64,000 nucleotides of DNA, from assembly GCA_003281725.1 (NCBI GenBank), contig QCBC01000003.1:29490-93489 (forward strand), read 5' to 3'. Of the stretch, positions 35,965 to 45,319 are shown piece after piece. The notes beneath the pieces were generated by a model, which saw only the letters and a program-made list of their open reading frames with translations, had not been told where the DNA came from and ran no database searches. Within the stretch, counting starts at the first letter, position 1. Every line of letters starts with the position of its first letter. Both the position numbers and the translations under genes were made by a program. This DNA is from Pelagibacteraceae bacterium AG-345-O09. Lineage in GTDB: Bacteria; Pseudomonadota; Alphaproteobacteria; Pelagibacterales; Pelagibacteraceae.

Positions 35965-37056
35965 TTAATTTGATATAACGAATGTTCTAAGAATTCATCA
36001 ATTTCTCCATTTAGAACTTTGTCTGGACTTGAATTTTCAAAATTTGTCCTGTTATCTTTAACCAGTCTATATGGCTGTAACACATAAGATCTTATCTGAT
36101 GGCCCCAGCCAATTTCAGATTTTGGGGCCTCTGTATTTTGACTTTCTTTTTCCTTTTTTTTCATCTCAAAATCATAAAGTCTTGCTTTCAACATATTCAA
36201 ACAGGTTTCTTTATTTTTATGTTGAGATCTTTCATTTTGACATTGTACAACTATTTTAGATGGCAAATGTGTAATTCTAACAGCACTATCAGTAGTGTTC
36301 ACATGTTGACCTCCTGCCCCACTAGAACGATAAGTATCAATCCTTAGATCTTTATCTAAAATTTTTACATTAATACTTTCATCAACAACTGGGTAAACCC
36401 AAATACTCGCAAAACTAGTATGTCTTCTTGCTCCTGAATCAAAAGGTGAAATCCTTACCAATCTATGAATTCCTGACTCTTTTTTTAACCATCCAAAAAC
36501 ATAATCTCCCTCAATTTTAATAGTAGAGGATTTTATTCCAGCTTCATCACCTTTATGTTCACTAATTAAGTTTGATTTAAATTTTTTGTTGTCAGACCAC
36601 TTTAGATACATACTTCTTAACATATTAGCCCAATCCTGACTTTCAGTTCCACCAGCCCCTGCATGAATTTCAATATAACAATCAAGAGAGTCTGCCTCAT
36701 TGGATAAGAAACACTTTACCTCGTTTTTTTTTACAGCTTTTCTAAGTTCTTTTATGTTATTTAGTATATCATTTTGTATAATTTCATTATTTTCCTCTGA
36801 GGCCAATTCGCTTAAATCATCTAAATCTTTTAATTTTACTAAAGATGTTTCAAATGAATTTATAAGATCCTCGTATAGTTTTTTTTCTTTTATAATTTTT
36901 TTTGATTTATCTTTATAATGCCAAAAATTAGGTTCTAGCATTTTGGAATTATGGTTTTTTAACTTTAAATAAATACCATTTTTTTCAAAGATACTCCTTA
37001 ACTCTTTGATTAATTTTTTCTATTTCTTTTTTAAAGTCTGTATATTTATGATCCAT
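35961..37056 (-). CDS. prfB: Peptide chain release factor 2 with programmed +1 frameshift
   Basis: RF2 is read in two frames. ATG 37054-37056 starts 23 codons ending CTT, followed by in-frame TGA (36985-36987). Shifting +1 there continues through EKNGIYLKLKNHNS into the main frame, giving 364 residues, close to E. coli RF2. The stop-codon recognition motif SPF lies in VRISPFDSGARRH, and the catalytic GGQ is in SSGAGGQHVNTTDSAV. Low RF2 lets ribosomes pause at TGA and shift, so the factor regulates its own synthesis. An ORF caller reports only 35961-36941. The start overlaps the PBP stop (TAATG), and the end overlaps the AsmA-like gene. Confidence 0.95.
36985..36999 (-). promoter_or_regulatory. 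RF2 programmed frameshift (recoding) site
   Basis: On the minus strand the order is AAGGAG, TAT, CTT, TGA, then A. The internal Shine-Dalgarno-like AAGGAG lies 3 bases before the CTT slippery codon and UGA stop, the same geometry as the E. coli prfB site. The base skipped is the T at 36987. The downstream frame is open and conserved, which shows that the break is functional and not an error. Confidence 0.94.
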
Positions 37057-39392
37057 TAATAAAACTTTAATATATTATTCGTATCTAATCTATTGTTATT
37101 TGAATATAAAATCACTCCATCAATCACATTTGAACTTTTATATGCTTCTAAAATTGTATCTTTTGAGGAAAACTTTGCTTTTTGTCCTGTTAAAGGATCT
37201 ACTACCATCATAGTAATCCCTTCAGCAACTTTAAATGGTCTTGACTCAGACTTTTTGATTGCTTTTTTAATGAAATTTTTAAATACAGGTAAAGCAGTTT
37301 TTGATCCTGTCTCAAATTTACCCAAAGGTTGAGGATTATCCATACCAACATAAACTCCTACTACTAAGTTAGAAGTAAACCCAATAAACCATGCATCAGT
37401 ATTTTTATTAGTAGTCCCAGTTTTGCCTGCCAAATTCAAGTTTAGATTCTTTAATTTTTTTCCAGTCCCTCTTTTAACCACTCCTTCTAATAAGGAGGTA
37501 ATTTGATAAGCTGTTTGAGGTGAAAAAATTTGTTTATAATTATTTTTGATATATGGATAGTCTTTTCCTGTAAATGAAATTTGATCACAATTTGCACAAG
37601 TTCTATTTTCATTGTTAAGTATAGTATTTCCTTCACTGTCTTGAACACGATCAATTAAAATTGGTAAAACCAACTTTCCTCCATTTATAAAAGCAGAATA
37701 TGCTGATGTTAGTTTAATTAAGGTTGTTTCTGCTGAACCAAGAGAAATTGACAAAAGCTCCTCAGGATTTTCATAAATACCAAGTTCTTTGGAAAAACTT
37801 GCAAGTTTATCAATACCTAATCTCTGAGCTATTCTAACTGTCATAAGATTTCTAGATTTTTCTAAGCCAACTCTTAAAGTGGATGGTCCATAAAACTTTT
37901 TTCCATAGTTTTCGGGTTTCCACATTTTAAGATCAGAACCTTGGGCTAAAACTAATGGAGCATCTAAAACTAATGAGGAAGGTGTATAATCATTCTCTAG
38001 TGCAAGTGCATAAACAAATGGTTTGAAGGCTGAACCAGGTTGGCGTAAAGCTTGGGATACTCTATTAAATTCACTGCTCATAAAACTAAAACCCCCACTT
38101 AAGGCTAAAACTCTTCCAGTGTATGGGTCCATAACTACAATACCACCGTTAACTTTTGGAATTTGTTTTAAACTGTATTTATTTTCTTTAATGTGTTTTA
38201 CATAAATAACATCACCTCTTTTTAATAATTCATTGAATTCTTTTTTTGTCCAAAAAATATCTTGAAATTCTATAAGTCCTTTGATTTTATCTTTTGTTTC
38301 TATTTCAACAGAAAATTTAGATATCTTTTTTACAATAGCTATATTCCAATCTATTGATCTTTCTAAATCATACTTTTCTAAATCATCAGACCAATTTTTT
38401 ATATTTATTTTATTAATCAATGGTCCTCGCCATCCTTTTCTTTTGTCATATGCTATTAAACCATCTCTTAAACTGTCTGTGGCAATTTTCTGAAGTTCTA
38501 AATTAATTGGTGTATTGATATTAAATCCTTGATTATAAACTTTTTCATAAGAAAGTATTTCAATAATGTTTTTTCTCACATCTTCAATATAATATTGAGT
38601 GTCTTCTAAAAAAATTTTCTTTTTCTTTTTTAATATAATTTTTTTTTTCTTAAATTCATTATATTCTTGAGAATTTATAAAATTATTTTCAAACAAATTT
38701 TTTAAAACTAAATCTCTTCTAAATTTAGCTAATTTAATGTTTCTATAAGGATTATATTTGCTCGGGGCTTTAGGTAAAGCTGCAAGTAATGCTGCTTCCT
38801 CATAATTTAATTCTTTAATAGATTTATCAAAATACTGTAAGCTAGCTGCTGCCACTCCATATGCACCGCTACCAAGATAAATTTGATTTAAATAAAGTTC
38901 TAATATTCTTTCCTTTGTTAAAGCTCTCTCAATTCTAAAAGCTAAAATAGCTTCTTTAATTTTTCTATTAATACTTACTTCATTTGTTAAAAGAAAATTT
39001 TTTGCTACTTGTTGAGTAATCGTAGATGCACCTTCTAACCTCTTAGAAGTCATAATATTTTTAATGTTATTTATGGTCGCTCTCAAAACTCCTTTGGCAT
39101 CTACGCCTGGGTGTGAAAAAAAATTTTTATCCTCTGCGGATAAAAATGAATTAATTACATTTTTTGGGATAGTTCCATATGGAACAAAAATTCTTTTTTC
39201 TTTAGAAAAATCAGCTACAAGATCTCCATTACCTGAATAAACCTTACTGGATACTGGAGGTTTATAATTCTTCAAAAATTTATAATCTGGGATATTATTA
39301 GAAAATATCCACAATATCCCTAAAACAGTAATTAGAGATAATAGTAAAAAACTAAGAAAACCAATGAATATATTTTTTATTGTTATGTTCAT
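37056..39392 (-). CDS. mrcA: Penicillin-binding protein 1A (bifunctional transglycosylase/transpeptidase)
   Basis: This is a 778-residue class A PBP. An N-terminal membrane helix (about residues 8-30) precedes a GT51 domain (SAEDKNFFSHPGVDAKG, GASTITQQVAKN, and EAILAFRIERALTKERILELY). The OB-like insert follows. The transpeptidase domain has PGSAFKPF (active Ser), SRN, and AGKTGTTNKNTDAW. It polymerises and crosslinks peptidoglycan in the periplasm. It precedes prfB, as in many alphaproteobacteria, with TAATG overlap. Confidence 0.95.
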   Translation of the reverse strand: MNITIKNIFIGFLSFLLLSLITVLGILWIFSNNIPDYKFLKNYKPPVSSKVYSGNGDLVADFSKEKRIFVPYGTIPKNVINSFLSAEDKNFFSHPGVDAKGVLRATINNIKNIMTSKRLEGASTITQQVAKNFLLTNEVSINRKIKEAILAFRIERALTKERILELYLNQIYLGSGAYGVAAASLQYFDKSIKELNYEEAALLAALPKAPSKYNPYRNIKLAKFRRDLVLKNLFENNFINSQEYNEFKKKKIILKKKKKIFLEDTQYYIEDVRKNIIEILSYEKVYNQGFNINTPINLELQKIATDSLRDGLIAYDKRKGWRGPLINKINIKNWSDDLEKYDLERSIDWNIAIVKKISKFSVEIETKDKIKGLIEFQDIFWTKKEFNELLKRGDVIYVKHIKENKYSLKQIPKVNGGIVVMDPYTGRVLALSGGFSFMSSEFNRVSQALRQPGSAFKPFVYALALENDYTPSSLVLDAPLVLAQGSDLKMWKPENYGKKFYGPSTLRVGLEKSRNLMTVRIAQRLGIDKLASFSKELGIYENPEELLSISLGSAETTLIKLTSAYSAFINGGKLVLPILIDRVQDSEGNTILNNENRTCANCDQISFTGKDYPYIKNNYKQIFSPQTAYQITSLLEGVVKRGTGKKLKNLNLNLAGKTGTTNKNTDAWFIGFTSNLVVGVYVGMDNPQPLGKFETGSKTALPVFKNFIKKAIKKSESRPFKVAEGITMMVVDPLTGQKAKFSSKDTILEAYKSSNVIDGVILYSNNNRLDTNNILKFY

Positions 39393-39486
39393 TTTGTTTC
39401 CATTATATATGGGAATTTGTTAAAGATAAGGCATAACAATAAAAACAAAATTTTTTAATTTAAATGAAACAATCAAAAAACATATT

Positions 39487-41280
39487 ATGGAAAAAAATTT
39501 ATATATTGATGCTTCGCATCCCAATGAAATTAGGGTTGTACTTAAGTCAGGTGAAAACATTGAAGACTATGAGTATGAAGGCTTAAAAAACAATCTAATT
39601 AAAAATAACATCTATTTAGGAAAAGTAAGCCGTATTGAGCCCTCTCTACAAGCTGCATTTGTAGATTTCGGTAGAGATAGACATGGATTTTTATCATTTA
39701 ATGATATTCAGTCAGATTATTACCAAATACCAAAAAGTGATTTAGAAATTATTAAACAAGAGGAAGAAAGAGCAAGAGAAGAGCTATCTAAAAAGGTTGA
39801 GGCAAAAGAAGAGGAAAATCTTGCTAAAGGAAAATTAGAACTTGAAGATCCTATAGAAAAAGAAGAATTAAACGAGAAGAAAGAAGATGAAAAAGAAAAT
39901 TTGGATATTGAAAAAACAAAAAAAAATGAAAACAAATTCAGATTTAAAAGATATAAAATTCAAGAAGTAATTAAGCCCAATCAGGTAATTCTTGTTCAAG
40001 TTATTAAGGATGAGCGTGGACAGAAGGGTGCCGCATTAAGTACATTTATATCAATAGCAGGTAAGTATATTGTGTTAATGCCAAATACTGCTAAGGGTGG
40101 AGGTATATCTAGAAAAATATTTAATCCTGCAGATAGAAAAAAAATTAGGTCTATTTTAAATGAAATTCAAATCCCTAAGGAAATGGGATTAATAGTTAGA
40201 ACTGCTGGAAGTAATAAAACCAAAAATGAGATTGACCATGATTTATCTACTCTTGTAAACAGTTGGAATCAAATAAAAGAAAATGCCTTAAGCTCTATAG
40301 CACCCTCATTGATTCATCAAGAAAGTGAAATAATTAAAAGAACTTTAAGAGACATGTATGACGAAAATACCAAAAATATAATTGTTGAAGGTAATGAAGG
40401 TTATAAGAAAGCTCAAAATTTTATGAAAATGATGATGCCCTCACATGTTAAAAAGATAAAAAAATATAGAGGTAAGACACCATTGTTTATAGAAGAAGGT
40501 ATAGAACAAAAACTAAATCAAATTTTTGAGTCTGAAATAAAATTAACTTCTGGTGGGTATTTGGTAATTAATCCTACTGAAGCATTGGTCTCAATCGATA
40601 TAAACTCTGGTAGTTCTATAAAACAAAAAAATGTTGAAAGTACAGCTCTAGATACTAATCTTGAAGCTGCTGATGAGATAGCAAGACAAATAAAGATTAG
40701 AGATTTATCTGGTTTAATTATTATAGATTTTATAGATATGTTAAGTTACGGAAATCGAAAACAAGTAGAGAGAAGATTAAAAGAGAAATGCCGATCTGAT
40801 AGAGCAAGAATTCAAATTGGTAGAATATCAAATTTTGGTCTCTTAGAAATGTCTAGACAGAGACTTAGAGAGAGTGCAGTTAAGTGGAAAATTAATCTTA
40901 CAGATGAGTCATTTGGACTTAAAATTCTTAAATTAGTGGAACTTGAAGCAGTTTTAAATAAGGCAAAGTTTGTTGATTTAAAGGTGTGTAAAAAAATCTC
41001 TGACTTTTTAAAAGAGAATTTTATTGATGACCTAACTTATTTTGAAAAAAAAAATAAGATGAAAATTGATATAATATCAGACAATAATTTAATTATTCCA
41101 GAATATATTATAGACATAAAAAATAAATCCAAGAAAACAATTGAACTAATTGAGCATTTTGAAAAACTTAAAAACCTTGATCAATTAATTATCAAAAATA
41201 ATATTATTGAGCTTAAGGATAAAAAGAAATTTAAAAAAAAAACTTATAGAAAAAAAAAATTTTATAAAAAGGCTAAATAA
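39487..41280 (+). CDS. rne: Ribonuclease E/G family protein (short, without zinc-link cysteines)
   Basis: This encodes 597 residues. The N-terminal S1 domain (NIYLGKVSRIEPSLQAAFVDFG) is split by an acidic/Lys-rich insertion at about residues 85-155. The catalytic Asp residues lie in VSIDINSGSS and LIIIDFIDML. RISNFGLLEMSRQRLRESA marks the end of the DNase I-like domain, but the CPxC zinc-link that normally follows is absent. The extended C-terminal degradosome scaffold of long RNase E is also missing; the protein ends in a basic tail (KKKFKKKTYRKKKFYKK). It initiates mRNA decay and rRNA processing. The name rne versus rng is a choice. Confidence 0.88.
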   Translation: MEKNLYIDASHPNEIRVVLKSGENIEDYEYEGLKNNLIKNNIYLGKVSRIEPSLQAAFVDFGRDRHGFLSFNDIQSDYYQIPKSDLEIIKQEEERAREELSKKVEAKEEENLAKGKLELEDPIEKEELNEKKEDEKENLDIEKTKKNENKFRFKRYKIQEVIKPNQVILVQVIKDERGQKGAALSTFISIAGKYIVLMPNTAKGGGISRKIFNPADRKKIRSILNEIQIPKEMGLIVRTAGSNKTKNEIDHDLSTLVNSWNQIKENALSSIAPSLIHQESEIIKRTLRDMYDENTKNIIVEGNEGYKKAQNFMKMMMPSHVKKIKKYRGKTPLFIEEGIEQKLNQIFESEIKLTSGGYLVINPTEALVSIDINSGSSIKQKNVESTALDTNLEAADEIARQIKIRDLSGLIIIDFIDMLSYGNRKQVERRLKEKCRSDRARIQIGRISNFGLLEMSRQRLRESAVKWKINLTDESFGLKILKLVELEAVLNKAKFVDLKVCKKISDFLKENFIDDLTYFEKKNKMKIDIISDNNLIIPEYIIDIKNKSKKTIELIEHFEKLKNLDQLIIKNNIIELKDKKKFKKKTYRKKKFYKKAK

Positions 41281-42046
41281 TTCCTTTTTTTGGCGAGGAA
41301 CGTTCTCCCATTATTGATTTATTGATTCTTCCAGCAAGATAAGACTGACGACCCGCTATTACAGCATTTCTAAATGCTAGGGCCATATCAAAAGGTTTTT
41401 TTGCTTTAGCAATAGCAGTATTAACTAATACTCCATCACATCCTAACTCCATTGCTATTGTGGCATCAGATGCTTGACCTAAACCAGCATCTATAATTAG
41501 AGGTAACTTTGTTTGACTTCTAATAATTTTAATATTTGTTTGATTTAAAATACCTAATCCGGAGCCTATTGGAGCTGCTAAAGGCATTATTGCACAAGCT
41601 CCAGAATTTTCTAATCGTTTAGCCATTAAGGGATCATCATTACAATAAACCATAACTTGAAAACCCTCTTTAGTTAATATCTCAGTTGATTTAAGTGTTT
41701 CAATCATTTCAGGAAATAAATTTTTTTTATCTCCCAGTACTTCCAACTTGACTAGTTTCCAACCTCCAATTTCTCTAGCTAATCTAAGGGTTCTCAGAGC
41801 ATCTTTTGAATTAAAACAACCTGCTGTGTTTGGAAGATATGTAATTTTTTTTGGATCAATATAATCCATCAGTAAAGGTTTTTTTTTATCTATAATGTTT
41901 ACCCTTCTTACTGCAACAGTAACTATATCAGCTCCAGATAAATTAATAGCTATGGCACATTCTTTCATATTTTTATATTTCCCAGTACCAACAATTAATC
42001 TTGATTTAAAGTTCTTTTTAGCAATAATAAATTTGTCTTTACTCAA
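41273..42046 (-). CDS. thiG: Thiazole synthase ThiG
   Basis: This 257-residue TIM-barrel enzyme builds the thiazole phosphate ring of thiamin from deoxyxylulose phosphate, dehydroglycine and ThiS thiocarboxylate. The substrate Lys is in LVKLEVLGDKKNLFP. ITYLPNTAGCFN, AAPIGSGLGILN and LIIDAGLGQASDA are characteristic. It follows thiS by 2 bases and overlaps the convergent rne stop by 8 bases. No TPP riboswitch precedes the pair. Confidence 0.95.
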   Translation of the reverse strand: MSKDKFIIAKKNFKSRLIVGTGKYKNMKECAIAINLSGADIVTVAVRRVNIIDKKKPLLMDYIDPKKITYLPNTAGCFNSKDALRTLRLAREIGGWKLVKLEVLGDKKNLFPEMIETLKSTEILTKEGFQVMVYCNDDPLMAKRLENSGACAIMPLAAPIGSGLGILNQTNIKIIRSQTKLPLIIDAGLGQASDATIAMELGCDGVLVNTAIAKAKKPFDMALAFRNAVIAGRQSYLAGRINKSIMGERSSPKKGII

Positions 42047-42048
42047 TT

Positions 42049-42267
42049 TTAACCACCTCCAATAAAATGAACTATTTCTATTTTATCATTTGTTTTAAGA
42101 CTGATTTTATTTAATTTTTTTTTATCTACTATTTCTTCATTTAATTCAATAGCTACTTTTTTGAGAGGTATTTTAAAGTTTTTAATAATATTTGACAGTT
42201 TTGAATTTTTATCTACGTTTTTTGTTTTTCCATTTAATTTAATTTTTATTTTTATTTTTTTTTTCAT
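42049..42267 (-). CDS. thiS: Sulfur carrier protein ThiS
   Basis: This is a 72-residue ubiquitin-like protein. The C-terminal IVHFIGGG provides the terminal Gly-Gly that is adenylated and thiocarboxylated to deliver sulfur to ThiG. The N-terminal run of Lys and Ile (KKKIKIKIKLNGKTK) is unusual but keeps the beta-strand pattern. It is coupled to thiG. The 16-base gap to the divergent aroQ leaves no room for a separate control region on either side. Confidence 0.9.
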   Translation of the reverse strand: MKKKIKIKIKLNGKTKNVDKNSKLSNIIKNFKIPLKKVAIELNEEIVDKKKLNKISLKTNDKIEIVHFIGGG

Positions 42268-42283
42268 CGTATATAAAAGATAA

Positions 42284-42733
42284 ATGAATAATAAAATTAT
42301 TATTATTAATGGTCCTAATATTAATCTATTAGGTGAAAGAGAACAATCACAATATGGATCAATTACTCTTGATGAGCTTAAAAAGAATTGTATAGATAAA
42401 TCGAAAAACTTGGGTTTAAATCTTGAATTTGCTCAATCAAATATAGAGGGTGAGCTAGTAAATATAATACAAGATGCTAGAAAAAAATTTGATGGTATTA
42501 TAATAAATGCTGCTGCATTTACACATACTTCGGTTGCAATAAGAGATGCTTTAGATATTTTTAAGAAACCAATAATTGAAATTCATATGTCAAATATCTA
42601 TAAAAGAGAAGAATTTAGAAAAAAATCATTAATTAGTGACATCGCAACTGGTGGAATATTTGGATTAGGAGATGATGGTTATATTTTAGCCATAATTTCA
42701 ATGCAAAAACTTTTAAAAAATGAAGATAAATAA
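42284..42733 (+). CDS. aroQ: 3-dehydroquinate dehydratase, type II
   Basis: This 149-residue shikimate-pathway enzyme removes water from 3-dehydroquinate. INGPNINLLGEREQSQYG is the diagnostic start with the active-site Arg and Tyr. IIINAAAFTHTSVAIRDAL and IEIHMSNIYKREEFRKKS complete the site. It forms an operon with accB and accC, overlapping accB by 14 bases, a common alphaproteobacterial arrangement. Confidence 0.96.
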   Translation: MNNKIIIINGPNINLLGEREQSQYGSITLDELKKNCIDKSKNLGLNLEFAQSNIEGELVNIIQDARKKFDGIIINAAAFTHTSVAIRDALDIFKKPIIEIHMSNIYKREEFRKKSLISDIATGGIFGLGDDGYILAIISMQKLLKNEDK

Positions 42734-43148
42734 AAAAATTATTAAAGAATTAAGCGATTACTTGGAGGAATTTAATCTTACAGAATTAGAGTACACAGAA
42801 AAAGATACAAAAATAAAAGTATCAAAAAATAATGTTACATTAAGTAATCCAACTTATTCTAATACCGGAGAAAAAGTCGCGGAAACTTCAAATCTAGGTA
42901 CAAAAAAAATTTCAGGAATTCAAGTAACCTCACCAATAATTGGAACGGCATACCATGCACCTGAGCCTGGTGCAAAAAAATTTGTAGAAATTGGTAAAAA
43001 AATTAAAAAGGGAGAAACTGTAATGATTGTTGAGGCAATGAAAACAATGAATCATGTGCCTTCAACATCAGATGGAGTCGTTAAAGAAATATGCGTCAAA
43101 GATGGCCAGCCAGTAGAGTTTGGACAAACAATAATCATTTTAGAATAA
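42720..43148 (+). CDS. accB: Acetyl-CoA carboxylase biotin carboxyl carrier protein
   Basis: This is a 142-residue BCCP. The C-terminal biotinyl domain has VTSPIIGTAYHAPEPG and MIVEAMKTMNHVPS, in which the Lys between the Met residues is biotinylated. The Ala/Pro-rich linker of other bacteria is shortened to a Ser/Asn/Thr stretch. The N-terminal helix (LSDYLEEFNLTELEY) fits the dimerisation part. Its TAA overlaps the accC ATG by one base (TAATG). Confidence 0.96.
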   Translation: MKINKKIIKELSDYLEEFNLTELEYTEKDTKIKVSKNNVTLSNPTYSNTGEKVAETSNLGTKKISGIQVTSPIIGTAYHAPEPGAKKFVEIGKKIKKGETVMIVEAMKTMNHVPSTSDGVVKEICVKDGQPVEFGQTIIILE

Positions 43149-44485
43149 TGTTTAAAAAAATATTAATAGCTAACCGTGGGGAAATTGCGGTCAGAATAAT
43201 AAGAGCATGTAAAGAATGGGGTATCTCTACTGTAGCAGTTCATTCAGATGTAGATAGAGATAGTATGCATGTAAGGTTAGCGGATGAGAGTGTTTGTATC
43301 GGATCACATCAGCCAGCTAATAGTTATCTAAATATTCCTGCTTTAATGTCAGCTATTGAGCTAACAAATTCTGAAGCAGTACATCCGGGATATGGTTTTT
43401 TATCTGAGAATGCTAATTTTGCAAAAGTATTAGAGCAAAATAATATTAAATTTATAGGTGCATCCTCAAAACTAATTGAGATGATGGGAGATAAAATTCA
43501 AGCAAAAAAAATAGCCAAAGAAAATGGATTACCAATAATTGAAGGTTCTGATGGAGGCATAAAAGATATATCAGAAGCAAAAGAGCTTTGTAAAAAAATA
43601 GGATATCCTATTTTAATTAAAGCCTCAGGTGGTGGTGGAGGTAAAGGAATGAAAATTGTTCATAAAGAAGAAGAATTTGAAAACCTATTTTCAATTGCAA
43701 AATCTGAAGCTCAAAAATATTTTGGTAATGATGAAGTATATATAGAAAAATTTTTTCAAAATCCAAGGCATATAGAAGTCCAAATTCTAGCTGGTAAAAA
43801 TAGAACTGTTCATTTACATGAAAGAGATTGTTCAGTTCAAAGAAGACACCAAAAACTCATTGAAGAAACACCAAGCCCTGTTTTAAATGATGAAATTAGA
43901 AAGGATCTATTCGATAAGACTGTCAATATGGTTAGAAAAATTGGTTATGAAGGAGCCGGGACAGTCGAATTTATTTATGAGGATGGAAAATTTTATTTTT
44001 TGGAAATGAATACAAGAGTCCAAGTAGAACACCCTGTTACAGAAATGGTGACAGGAATAGATATTATTAAAGAGCAAATTTGGATAGCATTTCAAGGTGA
44101 AACAGCATTAAAACAGTCGGACATAAATCCTAGAGGTCATGCAATCGAATGTAGAATAAATGCAGAAGATGCAAGTAAAAATTTTCAACCTTCACCAGGA
44201 ACAATCGGAATGTGTCATCAGCCATCAGGATTTAGAACAAGAGTTGATGGTGCAATTTTTCAAGGGTACAAAGTAACACCTTATTATGACAGTATGGTTT
44301 GTAAACTTATCTGTCATGGCAGAAATAGATCGGAGGCTATTCAAAGAATGAACCGGTCATTAGATGAATTTGTTATCGAAGGTATTACTACTACTATTCC
44401 TCTACATAAAAAACTTTTAAATCATAAAAAATTTATTCACTCAGATTTTAATGTAAGTTGGCTAGATACTGAAAGAATTATTTAA
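43148..44485 (+). CDS. accC: Acetyl-CoA carboxylase biotin carboxylase subunit
   Basis: This is a 445-residue ATP-grasp enzyme that carboxylates BCCP-biotin with bicarbonate. KILIANRGEIAVRIIRAC starts the protein, KASGGGGGKGMKIV is the ATP lid, and EMNTRVQVEHPVTEMVTG is catalytic. The start is ATG 43148-43150, overlapping the accB stop. An earlier ATG at 43091 is a coding shadow of accB. It converges with the DUF2155 gene with a 4-base overlap. Confidence 0.97.
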   Translation: MFKKILIANRGEIAVRIIRACKEWGISTVAVHSDVDRDSMHVRLADESVCIGSHQPANSYLNIPALMSAIELTNSEAVHPGYGFLSENANFAKVLEQNNIKFIGASSKLIEMMGDKIQAKKIAKENGLPIIEGSDGGIKDISEAKELCKKIGYPILIKASGGGGGKGMKIVHKEEEFENLFSIAKSEAQKYFGNDEVYIEKFFQNPRHIEVQILAGKNRTVHLHERDCSVQRRHQKLIEETPSPVLNDEIRKDLFDKTVNMVRKIGYEGAGTVEFIYEDGKFYFLEMNTRVQVEHPVTEMVTGIDIIKEQIWIAFQGETALKQSDINPRGHAIECRINAEDASKNFQPSPGTIGMCHQPSGFRTRVDGAIFQGYKVTPYYDSMVCKLICHGRNRSEAIQRMNRSLDEFVIEGITTTIPLHKKLLNHKKFIHSDFNVSWLDTERII

Positions 44486-44883
44486 TAACAACTCACAAGC
44501 CATATATCATAAACAGGGTGATCAAAAGGTGCGATAGAAGGGCTTGAAGAAAACATCCATCCATTAAAAACAAATACATCATTTTTATTTTTATTTGTTA
44601 AATCTCTGACTTGGATATAAGCAGTAATTTCTGGATTATCATCAAATTCTGAATTTTTACATTTTATACTTCTTATCAATAAATCCTTATATTTTCTATC
44701 TTCACCATTTTTAAGCTTTAATAAGATATTCTTAGAGGAAATTTTATCTAATACTTTGATATCTGTGAAACTGCCATCTAAATTTCCACTAGCATTTAAA
44801 TCAAAAGATATAATTAGAAATGAAATTAAGATAAATAAATTTAATCTAATTTTTCCAAGATTTATATTTTTTTTGAATAGCAT
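44482..44883 (-). CDS. DUF2155 domain-containing exported protein
   Basis: This is a 133-residue protein with a signal peptide (LNLFILISFLIISFDLNASG). The mature DUF2155 domain includes KVLDKISSKNILLKLK, LLIRSIKCKN and a highly conserved C-terminal FNGWMFSSSPSIAPFDHPVYDIWLVSC. The family is alphaproteobacterial, of unknown function, and usually sits next to NDUFA12-like genes as here. The start overlaps the NDUFA12 gene end by 38 bases. It is probably periplasmic, and the two Cys may form a disulfide. Confidence 0.88.
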   Translation of the reverse strand: MLFKKNINLGKIRLNLFILISFLIISFDLNASGNLDGSFTDIKVLDKISSKNILLKLKNGEDRKYKDLLIRSIKCKNSEFDDNPEITAYIQVRDLTNKNKNDVFVFNGWMFSSSPSIAPFDHPVYDIWLVSCY

Positions 44884-45205
44884 CTTTATTTTTGTTTGGA
44901 TAGTAGGCTGACTCTGTTCCTGTTAGATTTGGTTGATGAGGTTTTTGCCATTCATATTTTTCAAGGTCATGTTTTTTTTCTATTTTATTTGGTGTAAAAT
45001 GTATCCAAGAATACCATTCTACAGGTATTTTTGATGCATCTATTTCTTCAGCATAAATTACCCATCTCTTACCTTTTTTGCTTTCATAATATTTATTGCC
45101 TAGATGATCTTTTCCAACAAATTTTCCAAAAAAAAGTGTTACTATTTTTGTTCCAAACGTATCTTGATTCCACCAGGTAAAAATTTTTTTTAAAAGTGTC
45201 AACAT
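44846..45205 (-). CDS. NADH:ubiquinone oxidoreductase subunit NDUFA12 family protein
   Basis: This is a 119-residue protein of the B17.2/NDUFA12 family, an accessory subunit of complex I shared by alphaproteobacteria and mitochondria. Visible motifs are FVGKDHLGNKYYE, KRWVIYAEEIDASKIPVEW, SWIHFTPN and WQKPHQPNLTGTESAY. It leads into the DUF2155 gene. The main nuo genes are not in this window. Confidence 0.92.
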   Translation of the reverse strand: MLTLLKKIFTWWNQDTFGTKIVTLFFGKFVGKDHLGNKYYESKKGKRWVIYAEEIDASKIPVEWYSWIHFTPNKIEKKHDLEKYEWQKPHQPNLTGTESAYYPNKNKDAIQKKYKSWKN

Positions 45206-45319
45206 AATTAATTAATATTTTTCAATTTAAAATTGTATAATTTAAATTAGACTAAAATTTGATTTTGTATATAAATAAAATGAATCTTATCAAAAATTAA
45301 TTTTAAAAGTTGGGGTTAA

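Noticed and set aside
43091..43147. Upstream ATG for accC
   Set aside because: It is inside accB in another frame and adds residues not seen in biotin carboxylases. TAATG overlap at 43148 is the natural start.
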